NCBI RefSeq assembly: GCF_000282895.1
Contig: NZ_ALBQ01000011.1
Coordinates: 62,001 to 126,000, forward strand
Reading direction: 5' to 3'
Length of the DNA stretch: 64,000 nucleotides
Source of the DNA: Sphingomonas sp. ATCC 31555
GTDB lineage: Bacteria; Pseudomonadota; Alphaproteobacteria; Sphingomonadales; Sphingomonadaceae
Shown here: positions 15,822-23,725 of the stretch, piece after piece
Layout: each line of letters opens with the position of its first letter
How positions within the stretch are numbered: position 1 is the stretch's first letter
Position numbers and translations under genes: made by a program
Notes under the pieces: model-generated
Told to the model about the DNA's origin: nothing
The model's database searches: none
Seen by the model: the letters and a program-made list of their open reading frames with translations, nothing else

Positions 15822-16862
15822 TCAGATAATCATTGCGTCGTCGGACTTGGGATCGACCAGCAGGATTTCGCCGCGATCGGCGAGGTCCTTGGCCAGGCGG
15901 ACGAGGCTCGACTGCGCCTCCTCGCAATCGCGCGCGCGCACCGGGCCCATGCCGGCCATGTCCTCGCGCATCAGCTTGGCGGCGCGCTCGGTCATCGCGT
16001 TGAAGAACATCGTCTTCAGCTGATCCGGGGCGCCCTTCAGCGCCAGCGCCATCTCGCGCTTGTCGGCATTGCGGACGATCGACGCGATCGCCGGCGGCAG
16101 CAGGTTGGCGAGATCCTCGAAGGTGAACATGAGGGCGCGGATGCGTTCGGCGCTTTCCGGCGCCTTGGCGTCGAGCGCGGTGAGCATCGCTTCCTCGGTC
16201 GAGCGGTCGAGCGAGTTGAACAGCTCGGCCATGCTTTCGTGCGGATCGCGCTTCTGCGAGCGGGAGAGGTTGGTCATGAACTCGGTCTTGAGCGTCTGCT
16301 CGACCTGGTTGATGACTTCCTTCTGCACCGTGTCCATCCGCAGCATGCGCATGATCACGTCGACCGCGAATTCGCGCGGCAGCTCGGCCAGCACGCGCGC
16401 GGCATGGTCCGGGCGCAGCTTGGAGAGGATGACCGCGACGGTCTGCGGATATTCCTGCTTGAGCGCGCCGGCCAGCACGGTTTCGGACACGTTGGACAGC
16501 TTGTCCCACATCGTCCGCCCCGAGGGACCACGGATATCCTCCATGATCTCCTTCACCTTGTCGTTCGGCAGAATGCCGGCGAGCAGGCGTTCGGTCGTCT
16601 CGTAGCTGCCGTGGAGCGAGGCCATGCTCGCGACTTCGCCGGTGAATTGGACGAGCAGATACTCCACGACGGTGCTGGGGATACGGCCCAGGCCGGCAAT
16701 CGTCGAGGACAGCTCCTTGATTTCGTCGGTGGAAAGCTGATCCCAGATCGGCGCGCCATGTTCACGGCCGAGCGCGAGCATCAGCGCAGCCGCGCGCTGC
16801 GGCCCCGAATATTTCTTCAGTTCGGGCGGTTCACCCACCGTGGCGACAGAAGCCATGTTCAT
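15822..16862 (-). CDS. fliG: Flagellar motor switch protein FliG
   Basis: A 346-aa FliG with all three domains: N-terminal FliF-binding (KYSGPQRAAALMLALGREHG), middle (IRGPSGRTMWDKLSNVSETVLAGALKQEYPQTVAVILSKL, in parts), and C-terminal torque-generating domain (MFTFEDLANLLPPAIASIVRNADKREMALALKGAPDQLKTMFFNAMTERAAKLMREDM in parts), with the alternating charged residues that meet MotA. The gene starts a unit with its own YCTATAA element 49 nt upstream and is followed by fliH, not preceded by fliF. Confidence 0.97.
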   Translation of the reverse strand: MNMASVATVGEPPELKKYSGPQRAAALMLALGREHGAPIWDQLSTDEIKELSSTIAGLGRIPSTVVEYLLVQFTGEVASMASLHGSYETTERLLAGILPNDKVKEIMEDIRGPSGRTMWDKLSNVSETVLAGALKQEYPQTVAVILSKLRPDHAARVLAELPREFAVDVIMRMLRMDTVQKEVINQVEQTLKTEFMTNLSRSQKRDPHESMAELFNSLDRSTEEAMLTALDAKAPESAERIRALMFTFEDLANLLPPAIASIVRNADKREMALALKGAPDQLKTMFFNAMTERAAKLMREDMAGMGPVRARDCEEAQSSLVRLAKDLADRGEILLVDPKSDDAMII

Positions 16863-16910
16863 CCCTGCAGAAAATGGACCGTGCGCCGCCGCAGGGCCGC
16901 GCTTTCCTCT

Positions 16911-16919
16911 ATTATAGAC
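16911..16919 (-). promoter_or_regulatory. YCTATAA element upstream of fliG
   Basis: Read leftward the sequence is AAGTCTATAATAGAGG, about 49 nt before the fliG ATG, within the 81-bp divergent spacer shared with the flaEY-like gene. The spacer could serve both directions, since CTATTATAG is nearly symmetrical. Confidence 0.45.
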
Positions 16920-16943
16920 TTGTTAGGGGAAGGAACGGATCGG

Positions 16944-19727
16944 ATGACGGTTAATTTATCGGCAAGTCTTGTGGGGCTGAGCATGCTCAGCGGCCAGAAT
17001 GCCTTTTCGTTGACTGCGCCTATCGCGTTCGAAAGCAAGGCGGTGCGCACCGCCAAGGCGCAGTTCACTCTCGCGCCGACGACGCCGCCCTGGAAGGATC
17101 CGGACGTTAAGCCGGCTTCGGCATCGCAGATTTCCTCGATCCTCGCCGCTCGCACCCTCCTCGAAAAATCCAATGTCGACGGCAGCGGCAAGCTGTTGCC
17201 GGACGACGTGCAGACCAGCTTCACCACCTATAAGGCGCTCGACAAGCTCCGGGTGCTCGCCGAAGCCGCGGCGGCCAAGACGACGTCCGATGCGCAGCGG
17301 GCAAGCTATCAGAAGGCGTTCTCCAAGGGGCTCGCGGAGATCCAAGGCTTTCTGGCCACCGCGCCGTCTGACAAGGTCAACCTCGCCTTCGGCCGTCCGA
17401 CCTCGACGGTCGCTTCCAGTCAGCTCGCATCCTCCAACATCTACGAGGTGGCCGGCAAGCCCCTGGTGAGCAAGCGTTCCGATCCGTTGCCTGGACTCAA
17501 GGGCGATGAGCAGTTCGAAATCACCCTTAACCGCCCAGCTCTGACGCAGAAGTTCACGATCGATCTGGCCCAGGGCCCGCAGCCGCCGACGATGGACTCG
17601 GTTGTCGATGCGCTCAATGCGCAAATCAGCTCGGTCCTGGTCTACCAGGCGGACGGCACGCCCCAGCTCGACAGCAAGGGCAATCCCGTATCGCGCTGGC
17701 TTGCCCGTTTCGAGCCGGAGTTCAAGGACAATAAATGGGGCCTCCGGCTCAGCGTGCCCGATGGGCTCGAGCAGGTTTCGCTGGACCAGATAAATTCGAA
17801 GGATTCTCTGGTCGTCGCCACCGGCCAGACGGCGCTCGATGCGCCGACCGCTACCCAGGTGTTCCGCCTGAACGATCCTGCCGGAACGCCCACCAACGTG
17901 GCGATGGGGACGATCCAGGCGCTTGATCGCACGCTGACCAAGCAGAACGAACTCGCCGGCAAGACGACCAACGTCACCACCACTACCGTGGACCTCGACG
18001 GGAAGGTACAGAAGAAGACCGAAAAGACCAGCAACGCCTATGCCAGCACGGATGCGGCGGCGGCGGTCAGCGACGGGCAGGGCTATACCTATGTCGTCGG
18101 CACAACCAAGGGCGATCTGGGCGCCAACCTGTCGGATGGCGACAACAATCTGTTCCTCACCAAGATGGACGGGGCCGGCAACGTCGTGTGGCAACGGAGC
18201 CTTGGCGCCACCGGGACGGCTACCGGAGCGTCGGTGTCGCTGGGCGCAGATGGCAGCATCGTCGTTGCGGGCACAGTCACCGGCAATTTCAACGGCGTCA
18301 CGGCCGATGGGGACATGGTCGTCGCCAAATATGCTGCCAATGGCGACGAGAAATTCTCTACCGTCGTGCGCTCGACTGGGATCGACAGCGCGAAGGCGGT
18401 GACGGTAGGCACCGATGGCTCGGTCTATGTCGCGGGTCGGGTCTCCGGCGAAGGCGGCGACGCGATGATCGCCCGGATAGACAGCACCGGCAAGCTCGCC
18501 GAGCGCCGTACGATCGGCACCACGGGCAGTGATTCGATCAACGCGCTCGCGATCGGTGCCGACGGGAACGTCCTCGCGCTGGTCTCGCAGGACGGGAATG
18601 CCAAGGTCCTGAAAATGGACGCGGCGGCGCTATCGACGGATCTCGGCAGCATCGACCTCGGCAAGGCTGATGCCCGCGCGATCGCCGTCGCAGCCGATGG
18701 CAGCATCGCCATCGGTGGCGCGACGAACAGCGCGATCAGCGGCAACCAAATCAACAGCATCAGCGGCGAGCGCGACGGTTTCGTCACCCGGATCGATGCG
18801 GGCCTGACGAGCGCGAGCACAACCTATATCGGTACCGGTGCCGACGAACAGGTCGACAGCATCGCGTTCCTCGGCAACGATCTATACGCTGGCGGCCGCA
18901 CGACGGGCGATCTGGCGCAGACGCGGCGCGGCCCCGTGGACGGCTTCGTCACTCGGATCGATACGGCCACCGGCCAGATCGCCAGCACGCAGCAGTTCGG
19001 CCAGGCGCTGCTTCGCACCGAACCGGTGCGCATCACGGCGGACAAAGGCGGCGACAATGCGCTGGCCGCACTAGGCTTTGGCCGCGGAACGCTGAACCCC
19101 GTAGTATCGGACAAGGTAACGACGCAGACGACCATGCGACCCGGCGACAGCTTCTCGATCCGTGTCAACGATGGTGCAATCCGCAAGATCACGATCGAAG
19201 CCAATGATACGCTGAAGACAATCGCCGATCGAATGCAGGGCATGATCGGTGCATCGAGAGCTACGGTGACCGCAACCTCCGTCGACGGCGTCCAGTCGCT
19301 GCGTATCAGCATGAAGGCTGGTCACGAACTGGACCTGATCGCCGGCCCCGGCGAGACCGACGCGCTGGCGAAGCTGGGGCTTGAGCCGCAGAGCATCGTT
19401 AACCAGGGCTCGGTTAGCGCGTCGGCGCCGAAGGTGCGCCCCGGCGGCAGCTATGGTCTCGATCTGAGCGAAGCGTTGAGTCTTTCGAATCTGGACAACG
19501 CCAAAGTTGCGCTGGCGAAGATCACCGATGCCATATCGGTATCGCAGAGCGCCTATCGATCGCTCTATTGGGATGATGCCAAGGCAACCCTTGCCGAAGG
19601 CACGGTGAAGAATACCAAGACCGGCAAGGGTTCGACCGCGATCCAGAAGTCGCAACTCGCGAATTACCAGGCTGCGCTGTCACGGCTCAGCCAGAATAAC
19701 TCAACTTCCATTTTCTTTGGGCTGTAA
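16944..19727 (+). CDS. FlaEY-like large flagellar accessory protein with beta-propeller repeats
   Basis: A 927-aa protein; the ATG at 16944 is preceded by GGGGAAGGAAC. The N-terminus (about 1-300) is flagellin-operon specific. Residues about 370-690 hold repeated blades of the type ADGSIVVAGTVTGNF, TDGSVYVAGRVSGEG, ADGSIAIGGATNS, typical of SBBP beta-propellers. The C-terminus (about 720-927) has RPGDSFSIRVNDGAIRKITI, DALAKLGLEPQ and a helical end, reminiscent of hook-associated or flagellin-like proteins. There is no signal peptide. The layout (divergent from fliG, 2 bp before flgB) matches Caulobacter-type flaEY proteins reported to affect flagellin synthesis; that name is by context and recollection of the family, so the function is tentative. 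Confidence 0.7.
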   Translation: MTVNLSASLVGLSMLSGQNAFSLTAPIAFESKAVRTAKAQFTLAPTTPPWKDPDVKPASASQISSILAARTLLEKSNVDGSGKLLPDDVQTSFTTYKALDKLRVLAEAAAAKTTSDAQRASYQKAFSKGLAEIQGFLATAPSDKVNLAFGRPTSTVASSQLASSNIYEVAGKPLVSKRSDPLPGLKGDEQFEITLNRPALTQKFTIDLAQGPQPPTMDSVVDALNAQISSVLVYQADGTPQLDSKGNPVSRWLARFEPEFKDNKWGLRLSVPDGLEQVSLDQINSKDSLVVATGQTALDAPTATQVFRLNDPAGTPTNVAMGTIQALDRTLTKQNELAGKTTNVTTTTVDLDGKVQKKTEKTSNAYASTDAAAAVSDGQGYTYVVGTTKGDLGANLSDGDNNLFLTKMDGAGNVVWQRSLGATGTATGASVSLGADGSIVVAGTVTGNFNGVTADGDMVVAKYAANGDEKFSTVVRSTGIDSAKAVTVGTDGSVYVAGRVSGEGGDAMIARIDSTGKLAERRTIGTTGSDSINALAIGADGNVLALVSQDGNAKVLKMDAAALSTDLGSIDLGKADARAIAVAADGSIAIGGATNSAISGNQINSISGERDGFVTRIDAGLTSASTTYIGTGADEQVDSIAFLGNDLYAGGRTTGDLAQTRRGPVDGFVTRIDTATGQIASTQQFGQALLRTEPVRITADKGGDNALAALGFGRGTLNPVVSDKVTTQTTMRPGDSFSIRVNDGAIRKITIEANDTLKTIADRMQGMIGASRATVTATSVDGVQSLRISMKAGHELDLIAGPGETDALAKLGLEPQSIVNQGSVSASAPKVRPGGSYGLDLSEALSLSNLDNAKVALAKITDAISVSQSAYRSLYWDDAKATLAEGTVKNTKTGKGSTAIQKSQLANYQAALSRLSQNNSTSIFFGL

Positions 19728-19729
19728 CC

Positions 19730-20146
19730 ATGTCTGAAATGCCATCGATCTTTTCTGCGATCCAGCTGCGGATGCAGAACTTGGCGCAACGCCAGCAGGT
19801 GATAGCCCAGAATCTCGCGAACAGCGAAACCACGGGCTACAAGGCGCGCGACGTCTCCGAGCCCAATTTCGGCGATCTGTTGGGAAGCAGCGGGGTCACC
19901 GTATCGAAGCCGCAGGTGCAGTTGACCGGTGCGATGAAGAGTCTGGGCGCAGTGCAGCCGGTGGGCAGCGGCATCGTCTTTGACAAGAATGTGAGCGAGA
20001 CCAAGCCCGACGGCAACAACGTCACGCTTGAAGAGCAGCTGCTGAAGATGGGCAAGGTCCAGGCCGATTTCAGCGCGATGACCAACATCTATCGCAAGCA
20101 GCTTTCGATGCTGAAGACGGCGCTTGGGAAGGGCGGCAACGGCTGA
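19730..20146 (+). CDS. flgB: Flagellar proximal rod protein FlgB
   Basis: A 138-aa FlgB with IFSAIQLRMQNLAQRQQVIAQNLANSETTGYKARDV at the N-terminus (in parts) and the C-terminal rod motif TLEEQLLKMGKVQADFSAMTNIYRKQLSMLKTALG. Length fits the family. The start is 2 bp after the flaEY-like stop, so it is co-expressed with that gene. It is separated by 7.5 kb and opposite strand from flgC-fliE, with which it usually forms an operon. Confidence 0.95.
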   Translation: MSEMPSIFSAIQLRMQNLAQRQQVIAQNLANSETTGYKARDVSEPNFGDLLGSSGVTVSKPQVQLTGAMKSLGAVQPVGSGIVFDKNVSETKPDGNNVTLEEQLLKMGKVQADFSAMTNIYRKQLSMLKTALGKGGNG

Positions 20147-20202
20147 TCGCCGTTCACCGCGCGGCCGGTTGCGCGTAGACCGGCGGGTGCACCCACAAAA
20201 AA

Positions 20203-20231
20203 AAGGGGCGCAGGCAATGCCTGCGCCCCTT
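20203..20231. terminator. Bidirectional terminator between flgB and the PEP-CTERM gene
   Basis: A 14-bp inverted repeat (AAGGGGCGCAGGCA at 20203-20216 with TGCCTGCGCCCCTT at 20218-20231) is flanked by eight A on the left (a U-run for leftward transcription) and TCTTCTT on the right. It is a strong intrinsic terminator for the leftward gene and a weaker one for flgB. Confidence 0.85.
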
Positions 20232-20252
20232 CTTCTTGGCTTTGCAGCAGGT

Positions 20253-20753
20253 TCAGGCGATCGCAGCGCGCGGCGAGCGGCGACGGCGCAGTGCCGCACC
20301 CGCCATGCCGACACCGGCGATCATCATGCCCCAAGCAGCCGGCTCCGGCACCGCGACGAAGTCGATCGTCGCGCTGTACGAAGCGACGCGGTTGGTGGTG
20401 TTGCGCACCGACACGATCAGGTCATAGGTACCGCCAGCGGCGATGTTGAAGATCGTCTCGACGCCCGCGACCGGGGTGAACGTCACGCCGTTGAACGAAG
20501 CCGACAGGAACGTCAGATTCGCCGTGGTGAAGGTGAGCTTCGCCTGGCCTGCCGACGGCAGGCTGATCTTGAACGTGTCGCTCGCCGTAACGCCCGCGGT
20601 ACGGCGGACGTTCGAGAAACCGCCGGTCGTGCCGTCGAACGAGCAAACGGTCGAACCGTCGCACAAATAGGTTGCTGCCTGCGCGGTGCCGGTCATGGCA
20701 TAGGCGCCGGCGATCATCGCCGCGCTCGCAAAAATCGTCTTCAAACGCTTCAT
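20253..20753 (-). CDS. PEP-CTERM-type secreted protein, unknown function
   Basis: A 166-aa exported protein. Signal peptide is at about 1-27 (KRLKTIFASAAMIAGAYAMTG..AQA). A beta-rich body has one Cys pair (C31, C37). The C-terminal sorting tail at 136-166 is PEPAAWGMMIAGVGMAGAALRRRR, in pieces PEPAAW, a hydrophobic helix and an RRRR cluster. Such tails direct processing by exosortase-type enzymes in the envelope; none is in the window. The ATG at 20753 is chosen over upstream in-frame codons because GGGAGG lies 10 nt before it. It is probably monocistronic and not part of the flagellum. Confidence 0.88.
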   Translation of the reverse strand: MKRLKTIFASAAMIAGAYAMTGTAQAATYLCDGSTVCSFDGTTGGFSNVRRTAGVTASDTFKISLPSAGQAKLTFTTANLTFLSASFNGVTFTPVAGVETIFNIAAGGTYDLIVSVRNTTNRVASYSATIDFVAVPEPAAWGMMIAGVGMAGAALRRRRSPRAAIA

Positions 20754-21246
20754 ATTAAGACCTCCCTCTAGCCAAGCTTCCAGCCATGAGCCCTCCGCCG
20801 ACATGGACAGGTTCACTTAGACTCGTTCTGGCTGACAGGTCCTTCATAGCTCAACTGCACATAATTTACAGCTACATTTTAAAGACTGTTTAACCATCAT
20901 TTTTAGAAAATGAAAACAATAATTTAGCTGGCATTTCTTCGCAAGTATTAGGTGGCAGACAACCCGGATTGGCACACCGGTTCGTCGCGGTGCAACAAAG
21001 AATCGGAAAGAAGAAGCGAAGTCATCGGGATAGTGTTCCTACTGCCCTAAAGGGCCGAAGCGGCGGCAACCCCTGCTTAGGAGCAGGCCGCACCCTGGTC
21101 GGCTGTCCGTCGCACGGGACGAAAAACGCCGTCATCGCGCATGGGCGGGATCCACGGGCTCTAGGGCAATGTTCTCGCACCAGCTCACCAGCTCACCAGC
21201 TCACCAGCGAATGCGGTCGCGCTTTCGCAAGTGTATTGCGCGCGGC
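20754..21246. other. Gene-free spacer before flgN 3' end
   Basis: It is AT-richer near 20830-20950 (likely promoter/5' region of the leftward PEP-CTERM gene). It contains a half-copy of the cobN palindromic repeat (21130-21157, GTCATCGCGC..GGGCGGGATCCA) and an 8-bp tandem repeat (21178-21208). Open frames crossing it lack family character. Confidence 0.55.
21178..21208. repeat. Short tandem repeat CACCAGCT x 3.9
   Basis: Perfect consecutive copies of the 8-mer CACCAGCT span 21178-21208, ending 39 bp before the flgN stop codon. Length is not a multiple of three and it lies outside coding sequence. It is a candidate slipped-strand locus. Confidence 0.85.
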
Positions 21247-21672
21247 TCAGAGCCGCGCGTTGATCGAGATCGGGGCTGGTGCGTCTAGCCCGGCTATGCC
21301 GCCACAGGCGCCATAGGTCGTGCTGCGGCTGCCGGTGAGGCGCTGGGCCTCTGCGGCGATCGCGGCCATCATGTCCGCCGACAGCTCGATCTGGCGCGAA
21401 AGAATGCGGGAATTCACCAGCGAAGCGTCGCGCAGCGCCTGGCTCGCCTCCGCCAGGCATGTGCGGTCTTCCAGTGCCAGCGTTTCCAGCCAGTCCTCAG
21501 GATGTTCGCGCTTCATGCGGGCGATTTCGGCCTCGATCTTGCCGGCAAGGCGCAGCTTGGCATTGGCGATCTCGCCTAGCTCCGGAATGTAGGGCGTGCG
21601 CGAAAGGCGCTCGCTCTCCTCTTCCATCAAGGCGGTTAGGGACACCATGGCGTCGACGAGCTGGGTGATCAT
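21247..21672 (-). CDS. flgN: FlgN-like flagellar export chaperone
   Basis: A 141-aa, almost entirely helical protein (TQLVDAMVSLTALMEEESERL, IANAKLRLAGKIEAEIARM, ALRDASLVNSRILSRQIEL), with the heptad-rich architecture of FlgN chaperones that guard hook-junction proteins FlgK/FlgL before export. A disordered tail follows about residue 120. It overlaps flgJ by 4 bp (ATGA) as the third gene of flgI-flgJ-flgN. The assignment rests on fold-like pattern and position; FlgN proteins are weakly conserved. Confidence 0.72.
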   Translation of the reverse strand: MITQLVDAMVSLTALMEEESERLSRTPYIPELGEIANAKLRLAGKIEAEIARMKREHPEDWLETLALEDRTCLAEASQALRDASLVNSRILSRQIELSADMMAAIAAEAQRLTGSRSTTYGACGGIAGLDAPAPISINARL

Positions 21673-21962
21673 TTCTGTCCTTGCTGTAGCTTGAGGATCT
21701 GGTCGAGCACGGCCGGGGCGAGGCCCACGCCGCCACGACGCGCCATTTCAGTGCCGAGCTTTTCGGCGAGAATGCCGCGGAACATCTCTTCGCCCGCACC
21801 GCCAGAGAAGTTGCTGTCCTGCTCGACGCTTTCGAGCATCAGCTTCGCCATCTGGCCCAGGAAGACGCCTTCGAAATCCTCTGCCGTCTTGGCGTTCTTG
21901 GGGTCCACCTTGGGCGTTTGCGGCGCGGGGGTGGAGGCGAGAATCGGCTTGCTGTCCATCAT
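21669..21962 (-). CDS. flgJ: Rod-binding protein FlgJ (no muramidase domain)
   Basis: A 97-aa protein matching only the N-terminal rod-capping domain of FlgJ: AEDFEGVFLGQMAKLMLESV, FSGGAGEEMFRGILAEKLGTEMARRGGVGLAPAVLDQIL. The C-terminal glycosidase of enteric FlgJ is absent, which is normal for alphaproteobacteria. It overlaps flgI by 4 bp (ATGA), so the two are translationally coupled. Confidence 0.9.
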   Translation of the reverse strand: MMDSKPILASTPAPQTPKVDPKNAKTAEDFEGVFLGQMAKLMLESVEQDSNFSGGAGEEMFRGILAEKLGTEMARRGGVGLAPAVLDQILKLQQGQK

Positions 21963-23062
21963 TGCACCTCGATTTCAGCCTGGAGCGCACCGGCAGATTT
22001 GATGGCCTGAAGGATGGTGATCAGGTCGCGCGGCGATACGCCAAGCGTGTTGAGGCCGCTCACGAGCGATTGGAGCGAGGGGCCATTGATCACCGCTAGA
22101 CTGGCGCCATTGCCGTCGTTCACCTGCACCTGCGTGCGCGGCACCACCGTCGTCTGGCCGTTGGAAAAGGGGGCGGGCTGGGAGACCTGGGGTGCCTCGG
22201 TTACCGTGATGGTTAGGCCGCCTTGGGCGATCGCGACCGGGGTGATCCGCACGTCGCTGTTCATCACCACGGTGCCCGATGCTTCGTTGATCACGACGCG
22301 CGCTGCCTGATCCACCTTCACTTCCAGATCGCCGATCTGAGTGACGAGATCGATCACCGAACCCTGGCCGCCGGCGGTGCCGCGCACCTCCACGGTCGAG
22401 GGATCCAGCATCTGCGCGGCGCCGGGATAGCGGCCGTTGATCGCCCGGGCGATCCGATCGGCGGTGTTGAAGTCGGGATTCTTGAGCGCCAGCTTGAGGC
22501 TGGTCGAGGATCGCAGCGCGAACGGCACTTCGCGTTCGATGATCGCGCCGCCGGCGATCCGGGCGGAGGTGGTGACGCCGCGGCTCACGCTGGCAGCAGC
22601 GCCCTGGCCCCGGAAGCCGGAAACCGCGAGCGGCCCCTGGGCAACGGCGTAAATTTCGCCGTCCAACGCGCGCAGCGACGACGCGATCAGCGTGCCGCCC
22701 TGCAGGCTGGTGGCGTCGCCCAGCGCTGATACCTGGACATCGATCCGCGATCCCGATCGTGCGAACGGCGGCATGGTCGCGGTAATCGACACGGCCGCCA
22801 CATTCTGCGTCCGCATCTGGGTGCCGCGGATGTTAACCCCCATCCGCTCGAGCATCGACTGCATCGACTCCTCGGTAAAGGGCGCGTTGCGGATGCGATC
22901 GCCGGTGCCAGCGAGGCCGACCACCAGGCCATAGCCAACCAATTGGTTTTCACGGACATTTTCTACGTCCACGATGTCCTTGATCCGCGTCTGCCCGATC
23001 GCTTCGGGCGCGCCGGTCATGGCGAGCAGAAGCGCCAGCAGCGATGGGAACAGACGGTGCAT
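21959..23062 (-). CDS. flgI: Flagellar P-ring protein FlgI
   Basis: A 367-aa protein with a cleavable signal peptide (LFPSLLALLLAMTGAPEA) and the characteristic P-ring core: TRIKDIVDVENVRENQLVGYGLVVGLAGTGD in parts, SMLERMGVNIRGTQMRTQNVAAVSITA, then AVVINEASGTVVMNSDVRITPVAIAQGGLTI-type and a C-terminal LNTLGVSPRDLITILQAIKSAGAL. It polymerises in the periplasm around the rod with FlgA help. It is divergent from fliX, the same arrangement as in Caulobacter. Confidence 0.98.
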   Translation of the reverse strand: MHRLFPSLLALLLAMTGAPEAIGQTRIKDIVDVENVRENQLVGYGLVVGLAGTGDRIRNAPFTEESMQSMLERMGVNIRGTQMRTQNVAAVSITATMPPFARSGSRIDVQVSALGDATSLQGGTLIASSLRALDGEIYAVAQGPLAVSGFRGQGAAASVSRGVTTSARIAGGAIIEREVPFALRSSTSLKLALKNPDFNTADRIARAINGRYPGAAQMLDPSTVEVRGTAGGQGSVIDLVTQIGDLEVKVDQAARVVINEASGTVVMNSDVRITPVAIAQGGLTITVTEAPQVSQPAPFSNGQTTVVPRTQVQVNDGNGASLAVINGPSLQSLVSGLNTLGVSPRDLITILQAIKSAGALQAEIEVQ

Positions 23063-23100
23063 AAACCTCTCGGTGGAAGTGGAAACTTAACGCTAATCTT

Positions 23101-23110
23101 CTTATAGAAA
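23101..23110 (-). promoter_or_regulatory. YCTATAA element in the flgI-fliX divergent spacer
   Basis: Read leftward the sequence is CTCTTTCTATAAGAAG, about 39 nt before the flgI ATG. TTCTTATAGAAA is a near-perfect palindrome, so the element could act in both directions (fliX begins 37 nt to the right). Confidence 0.45.
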
Positions 23111-23146
23111 GAGGAGAGCCAACGGGGCTCGAGAGGGTTGGAATTC

Positions 23147-23563
23147 GTGCGTATCGACAGCCTTTCACCGATTATGGCGCGCAACCTGCTGGGGGTGTTG
23201 CCAAAATCCGTGTCCGGCCTGCGCGCGGGGGCGGAAGAAGCGCCCGCTCCGGCCCTGCAGCCTTCGCCTGCGACCGCTGCGGTTCCGGTGACCACGGTGC
23301 AGATGCTGGTCGCGATCGCGGTCACCAATCCGGTGGCAGAGCGTCGTCGCAAGCTCGCCCGCAAGGCCGAACGCGGCATTGATCTGCTCGATCGGCTGCA
23401 CAAGGAACTGGTGTCCGGAACTGCTAGTGCCGAGCGGCTGCGCGACATCGTCGACTGGACGAAGACGATGTCGCCGCCCGACGATCCGGCGCTGGCCAGC
23501 CTGATGAGCGATATCGAACTGCGCGTTCGGGTCGAACTCGCCAAGCTCGACATCGAGGTATAG
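23147..23563 (+). CDS. fliX: Flagellar assembly trans-acting regulator FliX
   Basis: A 138-aa FliX-like protein: variable Pro/Ala N-terminus, then ERRRKLARKAERGIDLLDRLHKELVSGTASAERLRDIV and DDPALASLMSDIELRVRVELAKL (in parts), the alphaproteobacterial FliX signature. The GTG at 23147 is preferred because GAGAGG lies 10 nt upstream; the in-frame TTG at 23138 abuts that site. In Caulobacter FliX couples basal-body assembly to FlbD activity. It is paired here with the degenerate FlbD at 9227 and divergent from flgI. Confidence 0.9.
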   Translation: MRIDSLSPIMARNLLGVLPKSVSGLRAGAEEAPAPALQPSPATAAVPVTTVQMLVAIAVTNPVAERRRKLARKAERGIDLLDRLHKELVSGTASAERLRDIVDWTKTMSPPDDPALASLMSDIELRVRVELAKLDIEV

Positions 23564-23725
23564 GCGAAGCCGCGGCTTTGCTTTGGTTCGAAGCCGCAAT
23601 GTTTATACTGCGGCGTCTTTGCCGATGTTCCTGCAAATATCGAATAGTATTCGCCGGCCCTGACAACCTGCTTGGTGTGACGCATATTTTGCGTTAAACA
23701 ATGGTTAACAGGGAGAGGAATCGCT

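Noticed and set aside
20969..21316. 115-codon + strand frame over the flgN 3' end
   Set aside because: It crosses the 8-bp tandem repeat and the dispersed repeat half-site, overlaps flgN antisense and lacks a ribosome site.
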